From assembly GCF_023630205.1 (NCBI RefSeq), contig NZ_JALPRR010000005.1, positions 123,722 through 187,721 on the forward strand: a DNA stretch of 64,000 nucleotides. Direction: 5' to 3'. The notes beneath the pieces were generated by a model. That model saw only the letters and a program-made list of their open reading frames with translations. It was not told the origin of the DNA and made no database searches. Positions 8,781-17,086 of this stretch are shown here, piece by piece. Numbering within the stretch: position 1 is the stretch's first letter; every line of letters begins with the position of its first letter. The position numbers were made by a program, and so were the translations under genes. This DNA comes from Pontibacter ruber. GTDB lineage: Bacteria; Bacteroidota; Bacteroidia; Cytophagales; Hymenobacteraceae.

Positions 8781-9872
8781 CTATAAATTTAATAAAATAT
8801 TATTATCTTTCAAATAGTTACTGATAAGAACTGGCTTCGGTAATGCATCTATTTTTTCGCTGTCGAAAAGCGTAAGCCGGGCTTCCTGAACTATCTCCTG
8901 TTTTAAGCGCGAACCAAGCTTTACATAGTAGAATTTGGCTGTGATTTTCTGATGGCTGAGCGTATGTTTATACTCTTTATGAGGCAGTTTTACCTGCTCC
9001 GGTGCTACATTAATGCCTGCCTCACGCAACTCGGTAAGTAGTGCCTCGGGGTTCAGTTGCTTATCCTCGCTTTCGTACAGGAAAAAATCGTAAAGGCCCT
9101 GCCATATATCCCCTGCCAAACGCTTGCGCAGGTAATACTGCCCCTGCCACTCAAATACAAGGTAGTGAAAATAGCGCAGCCTATGTGCTTTGGCTTTCGA
9201 TTTTACCGGAAGTTCCTGCACCATGCCGTGGTTAAAGGCAAAGCAGGCCTGCTGCAGCGGGCAAAACAAACAGTCCGGCATAAGCGGCGTGCATTGGATG
9301 GCCCCGAACTCCATAATAGCCTGGTTGAAGGTATCCGGATGGTCAGCGGGTACCAACGTATCAGCCAGTTTCTGAAAGATCTTGCGGGAGGCCGGCGCAG
9401 CAATGTCATCCGTAACACCAAATACCCGGGCCAGCACCCGGAAAACATTGCCATCCAGCACGGCTACCTGTTCTCTGAAGGCAAAAGAGGCGATCGCAGC
9501 AGCTGTATAACTTCCTATGCCACGCAATTTTAGCAGTTCCTGGTAGGTATCGGGGAAATTGCCTCCGTATTCGTCTACTATTTGCCGGGCGGTATGGTGC
9601 ATGTTGCGCGCCCGGGAGTAATAACCCAGTCCCTGCCACAGCCGCAGCACTTCATCTTCCGGGGCGGCAGCAAGGTCTTGCACGGTTGGGTAAGCGTCTG
9701 TAAACTTCAGGTAATAGGGTAGCCCTTGTGCAACGCGCGTTTGCTGCAGGATCACTTCTGATAGCCATATATAATAAGGGTTTCGGGTGTCGCGCCAGGG
9801 GAGTGCCCGCTTGTGTTGTCCATACCAGCGGATGAGCGTGTTTGCAAATAGTTGACTATCTATACTTTCCAT
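8781..9872 (-). CDS. mutY: A/G-specific adenine DNA glycosylase MutY
   Basis: Removes adenine mispaired with 8-oxoguanine. The 363-residue form starting at 9872 (MESIDSQLF) has ALPWRDTRNPYYIWLSEVILQQTRV (catalytic Glu in LSEV), the helix-hairpin-helix LRGIGSYTA, the Asp-bearing VLDGNVFRV, and a 4Fe-4S ligand set C-X6-C-X2-C-X5-C (CTPLMPDCLFCPLQQAC). A NUDIX-like 8-oxoG domain follows. The open frame reaches 10040, but a perfect -7 box lies at 9913-9920, so longer starts would precede transcription; Met at 9902 would leave almost no leader. It heads the ssb-gldE-gldD run and is divergent from HU. Confidence 0.96.
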   Translation of the reverse strand: MESIDSQLFANTLIRWYGQHKRALPWRDTRNPYYIWLSEVILQQTRVAQGLPYYLKFTDAYPTVQDLAAAPEDEVLRLWQGLGYYSRARNMHHTARQIVDEYGGNFPDTYQELLKLRGIGSYTAAAIASFAFREQVAVLDGNVFRVLARVFGVTDDIAAPASRKIFQKLADTLVPADHPDTFNQAIMEFGAIQCTPLMPDCLFCPLQQACFAFNHGMVQELPVKSKAKAHRLRYFHYLVFEWQGQYYLRKRLAGDIWQGLYDFFLYESEDKQLNPEALLTELREAGINVAPEQVKLPHKEYKHTLSHQKITAKFYYVKLGSRLKQEIVQEARLTLFDSEKIDALPKPVLISNYLKDNNILLNL

Positions 9873-9912
9873 TAGAAGTGCCGCCAGTTTTTTCTTCGGC
9901 ATGTGAAACACA

Positions 9913-9920
9913 CAAAGGTA
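9913..9920 (-). promoter_or_regulatory. -7 box of mutY
   Basis: Minus strand TACCTTTG, a perfect TAnnTTTG. The predicted start of transcription near 9906 supports translation from 9872. No TTG at -33. Confidence 0.65.
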
Positions 9921-10116
9921 AAGTTTTGTTTTGAATAGCACCTGCAGCCGGGTGAACGGAAAAAAACAGCATGTTAAAAATATAAAAGTTGTAACAGCGT
10001 TAAGAGGGCGGAACACATGGCATAAGTCTTGCAGGTGCAAAGTGCCGGAGGAGAAAATGCAGCTTTAGGCTTCTAATAATTTAGTGCTAAAGCTTTTACT
10101 TATCGAAAAGTAAATC

Positions 10117-10124
10117 TACCTTTG
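10117..10124 (+). promoter_or_regulatory. -7 box of the HU gene
   Basis: TACCTTTG, identical to the -7 boxes of mutY and the rRNA operon, 88 bases before the GTG start of HU. Confidence 0.65.
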
Positions 10125-10212
10125 TGCCCCGAAAATGACGGAATGAGGTAACGGCCTGTTCTTCAAAGACTAGTAAATTATCAAATTATTTTAAATTATA
10201 AAATCTAAGAAA

Positions 10213-10518
10213 GTGACTAAAGCAGAAGTAATATCAGAGATTGCTGATAAAACAGGGATTGATAAAGCTGATGTTCAATCTACGATTGAGGCTTTTTTCA
10301 AAGTAGTGAAAGACTCAATGGCTGATGGTAACAACATCTATGTGAGAGGTTTTGGTAGCTTTGTGAATAAGAAGCGTGCAAAGAAAGTTGCCCGTAATAT
10401 TTCAAAGAATACTTCTATCATCATCGACGAGCACTTTATACCTAGCTTTAAGCCGTCTAAAACGTTTATTCAGAAGATTAAGAACAGCAAAAAGATCAAA
10501 GAGTTAGCTACTGTTTAA
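10213..10518 (+). CDS. HU-family DNA-binding protein
   Basis: Nucleoid protein that binds and bends DNA as a dimer. The 101-residue protein carries the family's N-terminal helices (TKAEVISEIADKTGIDKADV) and the beta-arm region with VRGFGSFVNKKRAKKVARNI. Start is GTG at 10213. It is slightly longer than the usual 90 residues through a basic tail (KKIKELATV). It is divergent from mutY with facing promoters about 200 bases apart, and heads the HU-TPR-AURKAIP1-rng run. No AAGTATA motif occurs from about 9.87 to 13.75 kb, which includes this gene. Confidence 0.96.
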   Translation: MTKAEVISEIADKTGIDKADVQSTIEAFFKVVKDSMADGNNIYVRGFGSFVNKKRAKKVARNISKNTSIIIDEHFIPSFKPSKTFIQKIKNSKKIKELATV

Positions 10519-10525
10519 TTTTTTG

Positions 10526-10533
10526 TATCTTTG
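10526..10533 (+). promoter_or_regulatory. -7 box of the TPR gene
   Basis: TATCTTTG, a perfect TAnnTTTG, just past the HU stop and 50 bases before the TPR start codon. Confidence 0.55.
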
Positions 10534-10582
10534 CTGCGCGGAAATTGTTATTGATTCATAAACAACTACTTAAGCAAAAGGA

Positions 10583-11476
10583 ATGTCACGAAACCAGATA
10601 CTGATTGTAGTTGCGGCTATCGCACTGGCTGCCGTGATCTTCTTTTTGCCTAAAGTGGTTGTAAATGAAGGAGATAAAGAAAGCTTTGCCAAAGGCGAAA
10701 CAGCAACTGCTGCGTCTGAAGGACACTCGGAAGATGACGGGCATGGGCATGGTGCTGAGCCTGCCGCCGGTGCAACTGCCACCGCTGCTGCTGGTGCCGG
10801 AGATGCACACATGACGGCAACACCGGAGCAGCTGATGGCGCTGACCACCGCTCGTGCCAAGTATGACAAAGCAACTGACGAGCAGACGCGCACACGTCTG
10901 GCCGGAGAACTTGCTGCTGCTTATGCTTCTGCGAGTAAATTTGACAGTGCCGGCTACTATTACGAAATGGCTGCTAATGCCCGACCAGGCGAAAAGAGCT
11001 ATAAGAAAGCCGGTGACCAGTACTTTGAAGCGTTTACATATGCGGCAACGCAGGAGCGTGCAAGCGAGCTGGGCGCCAAAGCGCGTAATATGTACGAGCA
11101 GGTGCTGAAGAATAACCCTTCTGACCTGGACTCCAAGACCAACATCGCGATGACGTATATTGCAACGGAGAACCCGATGCAGGGCATTACGTTGCTGCGC
11201 GAGGTGATCTCGGCAGACCCGAACAACGAAAAAGCATTGTTCAACCTGGGTGTGCTTTCTATGCAGTCTAACCAGTACGACAAAGCTGAAGAGCGTTTCC
11301 GCCATCTTGTATCGGTTAACCCGAAGCATGTGGAAGGAACATTCTATTTAGCCGTTGCGCTGGCGCAGACAGGTAAGAAAGAAGAGGCGGTGGCAACCTT
11401 CAACAAGGTAAAGCAACTGAGCAAAGATCCGGCCCTTAACGCCTCGGTTGACGAGGAACTGGCCAAATTAAAGTAG
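10583..11476 (+). CDS. membrane-anchored TPR protein
   Basis: 297 residues: an N-terminal membrane anchor (ILIVVAAIALAAVIFFLP, residues 6-23), a low-complexity linker rich in His, Asp, Gly and Ala (SEGHSEDDGHGHG, then an Ala/Thr stretch to about 75), and then helical TPR units to the C terminus (for example PNNEKALFNLGVLSMQSNQYDKAEERF). TPRs bind other proteins, so this is probably a scaffold with its repeats in the periplasm; no partner can be named. The His/Asp linker could bind metal, which is speculation. It lies between HU and rng, an arrangement I know from other Bacteroidota, with its own -7 box. Confidence 0.9.
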   Translation: MSRNQILIVVAAIALAAVIFFLPKVVVNEGDKESFAKGETATAASEGHSEDDGHGHGAEPAAGATATAAAGAGDAHMTATPEQLMALTTARAKYDKATDEQTRTRLAGELAAAYASASKFDSAGYYYEMAANARPGEKSYKKAGDQYFEAFTYAATQERASELGAKARNMYEQVLKNNPSDLDSKTNIAMTYIATENPMQGITLLREVISADPNNEKALFNLGVLSMQSNQYDKAEERFRHLVSVNPKHVEGTFYLAVALAQTGKKEEAVATFNKVKQLSKDPALNASVDEELAKLK

Positions 11477-11515
11477 AACCAAAGAAATCATTCATAAAAT
11501 AAAAACTTCAAGACT

Positions 11516-11605
11516 ATGCCTTGCGGAAAGAAAAGAAAAAGACATAAGATCGCTACACACAAGAGAAAGAAGCGCCTGAGAAAAAACAGACATAAGAAGA
11601 AGTAA
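11516..11605 (+). CDS. AURKAIP1/COX24-domain small basic protein (29 aa)
   Basis: A 29-codon gene reading MPCGKKRKRHKIATHKRKK to RHKKK, then TAA. Almost half of the residues are Lys or Arg. This matches the tiny proteins annotated in Bacteroidota as AURKAIP1/COX24 domain-containing, related to mitochondrial mS38 and mycobacterial bS22, so it is probably a ribosomal small-subunit component that threads into rRNA. It lies 39 bases after the TPR gene and 83 before rng, as in related genomes. Too short for most gene finders; the near-invariant family sequence is the main evidence. Confidence 0.85.
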   Translation: MPCGKKRKRHKIATHKRKKRLRKNRHKKK

Positions 11606-11625
11606 TTTCTTCTAAAAGCTTTGGG

Positions 11626-11651
11626 GCCCACTTTGCTTAGGCAATGTGGGC
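11626..11651 (+). terminator. hairpin between the 29-aa gene and rng
   Basis: GCCCAC pairs with GTGGGC with inner pairing TTGC/GCAA and a TTAG loop, followed by TTTGGTCT. Weak terminator or attenuator in the rng leader. Confidence 0.5.
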
Positions 11652-11688
11652 TTTGGTCTATACATCTAAGTAATCTTTTGAGAAAACA

Positions 11689-13287
11689 TTGAGTAACGAA
11701 TTAATCATCAATTCTACTCAAGATGGAGATCGCATCGCGCTATTACAGGACAAAAGATTAGTTGAATATCACTTCGAAAGAAAAGACACAAATTACATTG
11801 TCGGTGATATTTTTCTGGGTACTGTAAAAAAAGTGATGCCAGGCCTGAATGCTGCTTTTATTGATATTGGTTACCAGAAAGATGCGTTCCTGCATTACCA
11901 TGACCTGGGAGCCAACATCAGGACCCTTAACAAATTTGTTAAGATCGCGCAGACTCAGAAGAACGCTTCACCAAAACTTAACCAGTTAAAATTTGAGCCT
12001 GAGATAGACAAGCTCGGCAAAATAGCTGATGTTGTAAAAAAAGGACAGCAGCTTTTAGTCCAGATTGTAAAAGAACCTATTTCTACCAAAGGCCCCCGCT
12101 TATCCTGCGAGATATCGCTGGCCGGTCGTTACCTGGTACTCGTGCCGTTTTCAAATACGGTAAGTGTTTCCAAGAAGATCGTCAGCAAAGAAGAACGCAC
12201 ACGTCTCAAGCGCCTGATCACTTCGATCAAGCCGGAGGGATTTGGCGTTATCATCAGGACGGTGGCAGAAGGGCGTGAAGTAGCAGAACTCGACAGAGAC
12301 CTGCGCAACATGCTTACTAACTGGGAAGAAGGTTTTAAAGCGTTGAGAACGGCAAAGCCCAATGATAAGATCATAGGAGAGATTGGTCGTACTTCTTCCA
12401 TTTTGAGGGATTTGCTAAACGAAAGTTTTGACAACATAGTAGTGGACGATAACCAGCTCTATGATGAGATCAAAACATACATCGGCAGTATTGCTCCGGA
12501 TAAACTAAGAATCCTGAAGCATTATACCGGCAAAACCAAAACCTTTGAACACTTTCATATCGAGAAACAGCTAAAGGCTGCTTTCGGAAAAACAGTAACT
12601 ATACCAGGAGGCGGATATCTGGTAATAGAGCACACCGAAGCACTGCATGTGGTTGATGTGAACAGTGGCAACAAATCCAATACCGAAACCGATCAGGAGG
12701 CGACGGCACTGAACGTAAATATAATGGCTGCCCGTGAGGTAGCGCGTCAGCTTCGCCTTCGGGATATAGGTGGTATCATAGTAGTAGATTTCATCGATAT
12801 GAAATCGCCGGAAAACCGCCAGAAGGTCTATGAGGTCTTCAAAGAGGAACTGAAAAAAGACCGTTCGAAGTCAACGGTTCTCCCGATCTCTAAATTCGGC
12901 CTGATGCAAATAACGCGTCAGCGTGTAAGGCCAGAACAAAACATAGTTACCGGCGAAGTTTGCCCAACCTGTGGCGGAACCGGGAAAATAACGGCCAGTA
13001 TACTGGTTACTGACGAAATTGACGAAGCGGTAGACGACCTGCTGACGAGCCACAACCACAAGAGCCTGCAGTTGTACGTTCACCCGTTTGTGTATTCCTA
13101 CTACACCAAAGGAATCATCAACAGGCAAATGAAGTGGTTCTTCAAGTACTTCAGGTGGGTTACCCTGGTGAAAGATACGTCGCTTGGCATCACAGACTTC
13201 AAAGTGATGGATGAGCGGGGTGAAGAAATTGAATTACGTTCTGTAGCTGCAGAAATAAATGTAGAACAGGACAAAGAAGAAGAATAA
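11689..13287 (+). CDS. rng: ribonuclease G (Rne/Rng family)
   Basis: Endonuclease for rRNA and mRNA processing. The 532-residue protein uses a TTG start (SNELIINST is the family's usual N terminus). An S1 RNA-binding domain (about 38-130) precedes the DNase-I-like catalytic domain; D323 in VVDVNSGNKS and D367 or D370 in VVDFIDM correspond to the Mg2+-binding aspartates of E. coli RNase E. The zinc-link CPTCGGTG has Cys 425 and 428. The long C-terminal scaffold of RNase E is absent, hence RNase G-like. Followed at once by a strong terminator. Confidence 0.95.
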   Translation: MSNELIINSTQDGDRIALLQDKRLVEYHFERKDTNYIVGDIFLGTVKKVMPGLNAAFIDIGYQKDAFLHYHDLGANIRTLNKFVKIAQTQKNASPKLNQLKFEPEIDKLGKIADVVKKGQQLLVQIVKEPISTKGPRLSCEISLAGRYLVLVPFSNTVSVSKKIVSKEERTRLKRLITSIKPEGFGVIIRTVAEGREVAELDRDLRNMLTNWEEGFKALRTAKPNDKIIGEIGRTSSILRDLLNESFDNIVVDDNQLYDEIKTYIGSIAPDKLRILKHYTGKTKTFEHFHIEKQLKAAFGKTVTIPGGGYLVIEHTEALHVVDVNSGNKSNTETDQEATALNVNIMAAREVARQLRLRDIGGIIVVDFIDMKSPENRQKVYEVFKEELKKDRSKSTVLPISKFGLMQITRQRVRPEQNIVTGEVCPTCGGTGKITASILVTDEIDEAVDDLLTSHNHKSLQLYVHPFVYSYYTKGIINRQMKWFFKYFRWVTLVKDTSLGITDFKVMDERGEEIELRSVAAEINVEQDKEEE

Positions 13288-13298
13288 ACAACTATAAC

Positions 13299-13334
13299 AA
13301 AAAAGCCGGCCCGAGTTATCGGGCCGGCTTTTTT
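13299..13334. terminator. bidirectional terminator, rng / outer membrane barrel
   Basis: AAAAAAGCCGGCCCGA and TCGGGCCGGCTTTTTT form a long perfect GC stem between two convergent genes. Confidence 0.92.
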
Positions 13335-13353
13335 GTTGCCTGTCGCAGAGGTG

Positions 13354-14013
13354 CTAGAATTTTACACCCACATCGATCGATACGCCGTTGTTCTTTACAG
13401 CGATGTTCTTATCGCCGAGTCTTTTCTTGTAGTAATCGTCGATGTTGGTCAGGCCGCGGTGATACGTTATGCCACCGAAGATTTTTGTGCTCTGGCCCAG
13501 CAGCATTTCGGCACCCGTTCCGATCAGGGCGTCTGTCTCGAAGATGTTAAAGCGCTTGGAAGTGCGCTCGCCATCAATAACCTTCTTGTCGTTTACCTTT
13601 GCCGAAACTTTCGTGTTCAGGGAGCCACCCACCTGGAAATACATCACGACATCCGGAGCTACCTCATTGGTAAATAGCTTCAGCGATACCGGTAGCTCAA
13701 GGTATTGCACATCAATATCATCTTTACCGGAAATGCTGGAACCATCTTCAGAAGTATAGTTATACTGTATTTCGCTGCCTTTGCTGCGGTACATCAGGCC
13801 TGTGCTGAAAGCATAGTTCTGAGAGAAAAAATAATCGGCTACCACGCCAACGCCAAAGCGCAGTTTATTGCTTTCCTTTTCGAGGTTATACTTGTCTTCG
13901 GCAATAAAACGGTTGCTGGCAATGGTTGGCGATATCATGGCGCCAATTTCTACCTGTGCCATCGCAGAGAGGCCGAAGCCTAAAAACAGAACTAATAGTG
14001 AAAGTTTCTTCAT
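13354..14013 (-). CDS. outer membrane beta-barrel protein (PorT-like)
   Basis: A 219-residue exported protein: signal peptide MKKLSLLVLFLGFGLSAMAQ, then amphipathic strands (VEIGAMISPTIASNRF, LRFGVGVVADYFFSQNYAFSTGLMYRSKG) ending in a terminal strand with final Phe (NGVSIDVGVKF), as outer membrane barrels do. This is the OMP_b-brl_2/PorT-like type abundant in Bacteroidota; the specific role is unknown. It is divergent from gldB, and the two share a palindromic promoter centre at 14062-14079. Confidence 0.87.
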   Translation of the reverse strand: MKKLSLLVLFLGFGLSAMAQVEIGAMISPTIASNRFIAEDKYNLEKESNKLRFGVGVVADYFFSQNYAFSTGLMYRSKGSEIQYNYTSEDGSSISGKDDIDVQYLELPVSLKLFTNEVAPDVVMYFQVGGSLNTKVSAKVNDKKVIDGERTSKRFNIFETDALIGTGAEMLLGQSTKIFGGITYHRGLTNIDDYYKKRLGDKNIAVKNNGVSIDVGVKF

Positions 14014-14061
14014 TTGTGTGTTTTAATTGAAGCGTTTGGTACCTAATACGACGGAACCCTT

Positions 14062-14079
14062 TATTTTTGTACAAAAATA
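14062..14079. promoter_or_regulatory. palindromic double -7 box between barrel gene and gldB
   Basis: TATTTTTGTACAAAAATA is a perfect 18-base palindrome. Its left part is a TAnnTTTG box on the plus strand (14062-14069, for gldB) and its right part the same box on the minus strand (14072-14079, for the barrel gene). A TTTG lies 23 bases to the left, slightly longer than the usual spacing. Confidence 0.55.
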
Positions 14080-14086
14080 TCAGGCA

Positions 14087-15082
14087 ATGTATTACAGAAT
14101 CTTAATACTCGCAACTCTTCTGCTAGTTTTTGGCTGCAATAAAAAGAAGGACTGCGAGCTACCTTCAGAAATCGCTGACATACCTGTAGAGGTTAAAATT
14201 GAACGACTGGAGAAGCCGTTTTTTAATGTTTCTTCTAAAGAGGATGTAGCTAGATTCCTGAAAGAGAACCCACTGTTTGCTGAGCGATTCTTCCAGGGCA
14301 GTCGCATCAACTCCGACTCTGCCTTGATCAATTCTTTGTATGGATTGGCTACAAACAAGGAGCTGAAAAAGCTGGAAGGAGAAGCCGAAAAGAAGTTTGA
14401 AGACATGAAGCCGGAGCAGGAAAAACTCGAAACGGCTTTCAAGGTGATCAAGTACTACTACCCGCAATTTCAGGTGCCCGAAGTGAAAACGTTTGTGTCC
14501 GGCCTCAGCCGCGATCTGCTCGTGTCGGACAGCCTTATGGTGTTTGGCATTGACTTTTTCATTGGAAAAGACGCCAGCTACCGACCGGATGTGTACGACT
14601 ATATCCTGGATCGTTACGAGCGGACGAGTATGGTGCCTGCTGCTATGCTGTTGTTATCGAACAGGTTCAACAAAACCAATTTTCTGGAGCGCAGCCTTTT
14701 GGCCGAAATGATCAGCTCAGGTAAGGCATACTACTTTGTACAGACAGTAATGCCCTGCACCCCTGACTCAACTATCATCGGTTACAGCAAGCAGCAAATA
14801 GCCGATGTGCAGCATAACGAAGGGAAAATATGGGCGCACTTTATAGAGAAGAGCCTGTTGTATGAGAAGAGCCCTTTTAAAGTGAACAAGTACATAGGCG
14901 AGCGTCCAAACACACCGGAGATAGACCCGACAGCTCCCGGCCGCCTGGGTACCTGGGTGGGCTGGCAGATCGTGCGAAAGTATATGGAGCGCAACCCGGA
15001 GGTGACACTACCACAACTGATGGCTGAGACTGACTTTCAGAAGATCTTCAACGAGTCGAAGTACAAGCCGCAGAAAAAGTAG
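14087..15082 (+). CDS. gldB: gliding motility lipoprotein GldB
   Basis: Lipoprotein essential for gliding and T9SS-dependent motility in Flavobacterium; mechanism unknown. From ATG 14087 the 331-residue protein starts with a lipoprotein signal (MYYRILILATLLLVFGCNKKK, lipid Cys at 17). The family features are seen in ERLEKPFFN, FLKENPLFAERFF and PGRLGTWVGWQIVRKYMERNP. The open frame extends to 14027, but those 20 codons lie over the -7 box, so 14087 is preferred. The glycosyltransferase after it begins 28 bases past the stop and may be cotranscribed. Confidence 0.9.
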   Translation: MYYRILILATLLLVFGCNKKKDCELPSEIADIPVEVKIERLEKPFFNVSSKEDVARFLKENPLFAERFFQGSRINSDSALINSLYGLATNKELKKLEGEAEKKFEDMKPEQEKLETAFKVIKYYYPQFQVPEVKTFVSGLSRDLLVSDSLMVFGIDFFIGKDASYRPDVYDYILDRYERTSMVPAAMLLLSNRFNKTNFLERSLLAEMISSGKAYYFVQTVMPCTPDSTIIGYSKQQIADVQHNEGKIWAHFIEKSLLYEKSPFKVNKYIGERPNTPEIDPTAPGRLGTWVGWQIVRKYMERNPEVTLPQLMAETDFQKIFNESKYKPQKK

Positions 15083-15110
15083 GCAGCAGTGCCTCGAGAG
15101 CTACACCAGC

Positions 15111-16331
15111 ATGCAGATAACCGTTTTTAACCAGCATCACCACAGCCCCGATAGCCCGGCTACCTGCAGGCACTATACTTTTCTGGAGGCGCTGGCAAAA
15201 CGGCATGAGGTAAGTCTGGTTACGAGTAGTGCCTGGCGTCATCTCAAGATAACGGACAAGTATAGTTGGGTACCGGACGGCGTGAAGCTGCATGAGCAGG
15301 ATGTGCCTTACAACAACAAGATGGGTGTTGCCCGCAGGGTGTTGTCTTTTAGCGGTTATGCTGGCTACAGCTTTTACAAAGGGCTAAGCCTGCCAAAACC
15401 GGATGTGATCTGGGCTGTATCTACACCACTCTCCACGCCCTGGATAGCGGATAAAATAGCGCTGCTACGGAATGTGCCCTGGGTGTTTGAGGTGCAGGAC
15501 CTGTGGCCTTCTTTCCCGATTGCGATGGGTGCTGTAAAGAGCAAATGGGTGCAGCGGCAGCTTTATCAGCAGGAGAAGTACCTCTACCAAAGCGCCAGCC
15601 ACATCATCACGCTCTCGCCGGATATGACGGAATACGTCGCCGGCCTGGGCATCTCCAGAGAAAAGATCTCAACAAACCTGAACGGCACCGACCTGGAACT
15701 GGCAGGGCAGGTAACAGAAGAATCGATGGAGCTGTTGCGGCACAAGTATAACCTGGCAGGAAAGCAGGTAGTGCTCTACGCCGGCACCTATGGCCGTGCC
15801 AACGACATACCCACGCTGCTCAAGGCTGCTGCTGAATTGGCTACAGAGCAGCACATGCAGTTTGTATTTACCGGCGGCGGATACTACGAGCCCCAGGTGC
15901 AGGAGGTGGCCCGCAAGTATGGCAACATTACCATGCTGCCGCCTTTGCCACGGCATCAAATATTTTCACTCTTCAAGCTGGCTGACCTTTCTATTGTTTC
16001 CTTTAACGATCTGCCCGTGCTGGCTACCAACTCCCCAGCCAAGTTCTACGATAGCCTGGCCAGCGGCACACCCGTTATCGTTACCAACCCCGGCTGGACC
16101 AAAACTTTTGTGGAGAAGTATAACTGCGGCTGGTATGCCCCGGCAGAGCAACCCTCTCTACTTGCCGCAACCATAAAGCAAGCCCTCGCTGACTCTGAAA
16201 GCTTAAAAGCTGCCGGCGCACGCGGAGCAAGTATAGCCGCAGCCCAATTTGACAGGCAAAAGCTTGCCTTGCAGGTTGAGGAGGTACTAACCAAGGTAGT
16301 ACAGGCGAAGAAAGAGCTATACTTGCAGTAA
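15111..16331 (+). CDS. family 4 glycosyltransferase
   Basis: Retaining GT-B glycosyltransferase of 406 residues, closest in layout to the WbuB/WcaI group that builds surface polysaccharides. The N-terminal Rossmann half starts MQITVFNQHHHSPDSPATCRHYTFLEAL; VFEVQDLWPSFPIAMG is characteristic of the group. The C-terminal half holds VVLYAGTYGRANDIPTLLKAA (donor binding) and the EX7E-like region around SFNDLPVLATNSPAKFYDSLASGTPVI. No signal peptide. Only 28 bases after gldB and probably in the same transcript; whether its product relates to gliding is unknown. The substrate cannot be read. Confidence 0.9.
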   Translation: MQITVFNQHHHSPDSPATCRHYTFLEALAKRHEVSLVTSSAWRHLKITDKYSWVPDGVKLHEQDVPYNNKMGVARRVLSFSGYAGYSFYKGLSLPKPDVIWAVSTPLSTPWIADKIALLRNVPWVFEVQDLWPSFPIAMGAVKSKWVQRQLYQQEKYLYQSASHIITLSPDMTEYVAGLGISREKISTNLNGTDLELAGQVTEESMELLRHKYNLAGKQVVLYAGTYGRANDIPTLLKAAAELATEQHMQFVFTGGGYYEPQVQEVARKYGNITMLPPLPRHQIFSLFKLADLSIVSFNDLPVLATNSPAKFYDSLASGTPVIVTNPGWTKTFVEKYNCGWYAPAEQPSLLAATIKQALADSESLKAAGARGASIAAAQFDRQKLALQVEEVLTKVVQAKKELYLQ

Positions 16332-16334
16332 TTG

Positions 16335-16386
16335 AAGTATAACTTCTCTTTACTAATTTGGCTAAAGTATAGCCTCAGGTATACTT
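16335..16386. repeat. cluster of three AAGTATA motif copies
   Basis: AAGTATA at about 16334-16341 and 16364-16370 and TATACTT at about 16380-16386, three copies of the window-wide motif within 55 bases of a 206-base gap. The two orientations are mixed. Confidence 0.7.
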
Positions 16387-16537
16387 CGATCTGGCTAATG
16401 CTCCTTCAAATTTATTTACTACACACGCTCTGCTAATCGTTCTTCTCAGGTTTGGCACACCCTTTGGTAATAGGTTATTAGCTAACTATAGATTCTGATC
16501 TAAACATTTAGCTGACCACCCTTAAATAAAAAAGAAG

Positions 16538-17002
16538 ATGAAGAAGATTGTTGTTATGCTGACCCTGGGCCTGCTGGTTACAGGAAGTTCTTTTGCTCAG
16601 AATACTACTGCTCAGGAAAATAAGCCACGCACAGAACACAGAGGACATAGAGGTGACAAAGCCCGTAAGTCTCCTGAAGAGATGGCAACCCGCCGTACCG
16701 AGAAAATGGTGCAAACGCTTAACCTGAACAAATCGCAGCAAAGGAAACTACAAGCTCTAAACCTGAAGCGTGCCCAGGAAATGCAGGCGATGCATGCCAA
16801 GCGCGGAGAAGCTACAAGCCGCCAAAGTATGCGCAGTGAAAAGAAAGCCAGCAAGGCACGCTACGAAGCTGAACTAAAAGACATCCTGAACAAGAAGCAG
16901 TACGCAAAGTATGAGGCGCAACGCGAAGAGATGAGAGCCAGGCAAGAGCAAAAGCACGAACACCGCAAAGGTATGAGAGGTGAAAGACACCAGAGAAGTT
17001 AA
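16538..17002 (+). CDS. basic secreted protein, Spy/DUF4890-like
   Basis: 154 residues: a signal peptide (MKKIVVMLTLGLLVTGSSFAQ) followed by an almost wholly helical, very charged chain rich in Arg, Lys, Glu, Gln and His. The segment MVQTLNLNKSQQRKLQALNLKR resembles the LTxxQ helix of the Spy/CpxP periplasmic chaperone family and DUF4890. A role as a periplasmic chaperone or metal-stress protein is an inference. No partner genes. It ends at a strong bidirectional hairpin. Confidence 0.8.
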   Translation: MKKIVVMLTLGLLVTGSSFAQNTTAQENKPRTEHRGHRGDKARKSPEEMATRRTEKMVQTLNLNKSQQRKLQALNLKRAQEMQAMHAKRGEATSRQSMRSEKKASKARYEAELKDILNKKQYAKYEAQREEMRARQEQKHEHRKGMRGERHQRS

Positions 17003-17050
17003 GTATACTTTAAAGTAAAAAGGGAGGCTGATTGGCCTCCTTTTTACTTT
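17003..17050. terminator. bidirectional terminator with AAGTATACTT at its foot
   Basis: A left arm reading AAAGTAAAAAGGGAGGC pairs with GCCTCCTTTTTACTTT with one bulged G. A palindromic AAGTATACTT precedes it directly after the stop codon. It serves both convergent genes. Confidence 0.85.
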
Positions 17051-17086
17051 CATGGTGATGAAATGAAGATATCTAGCAGGAATGAA

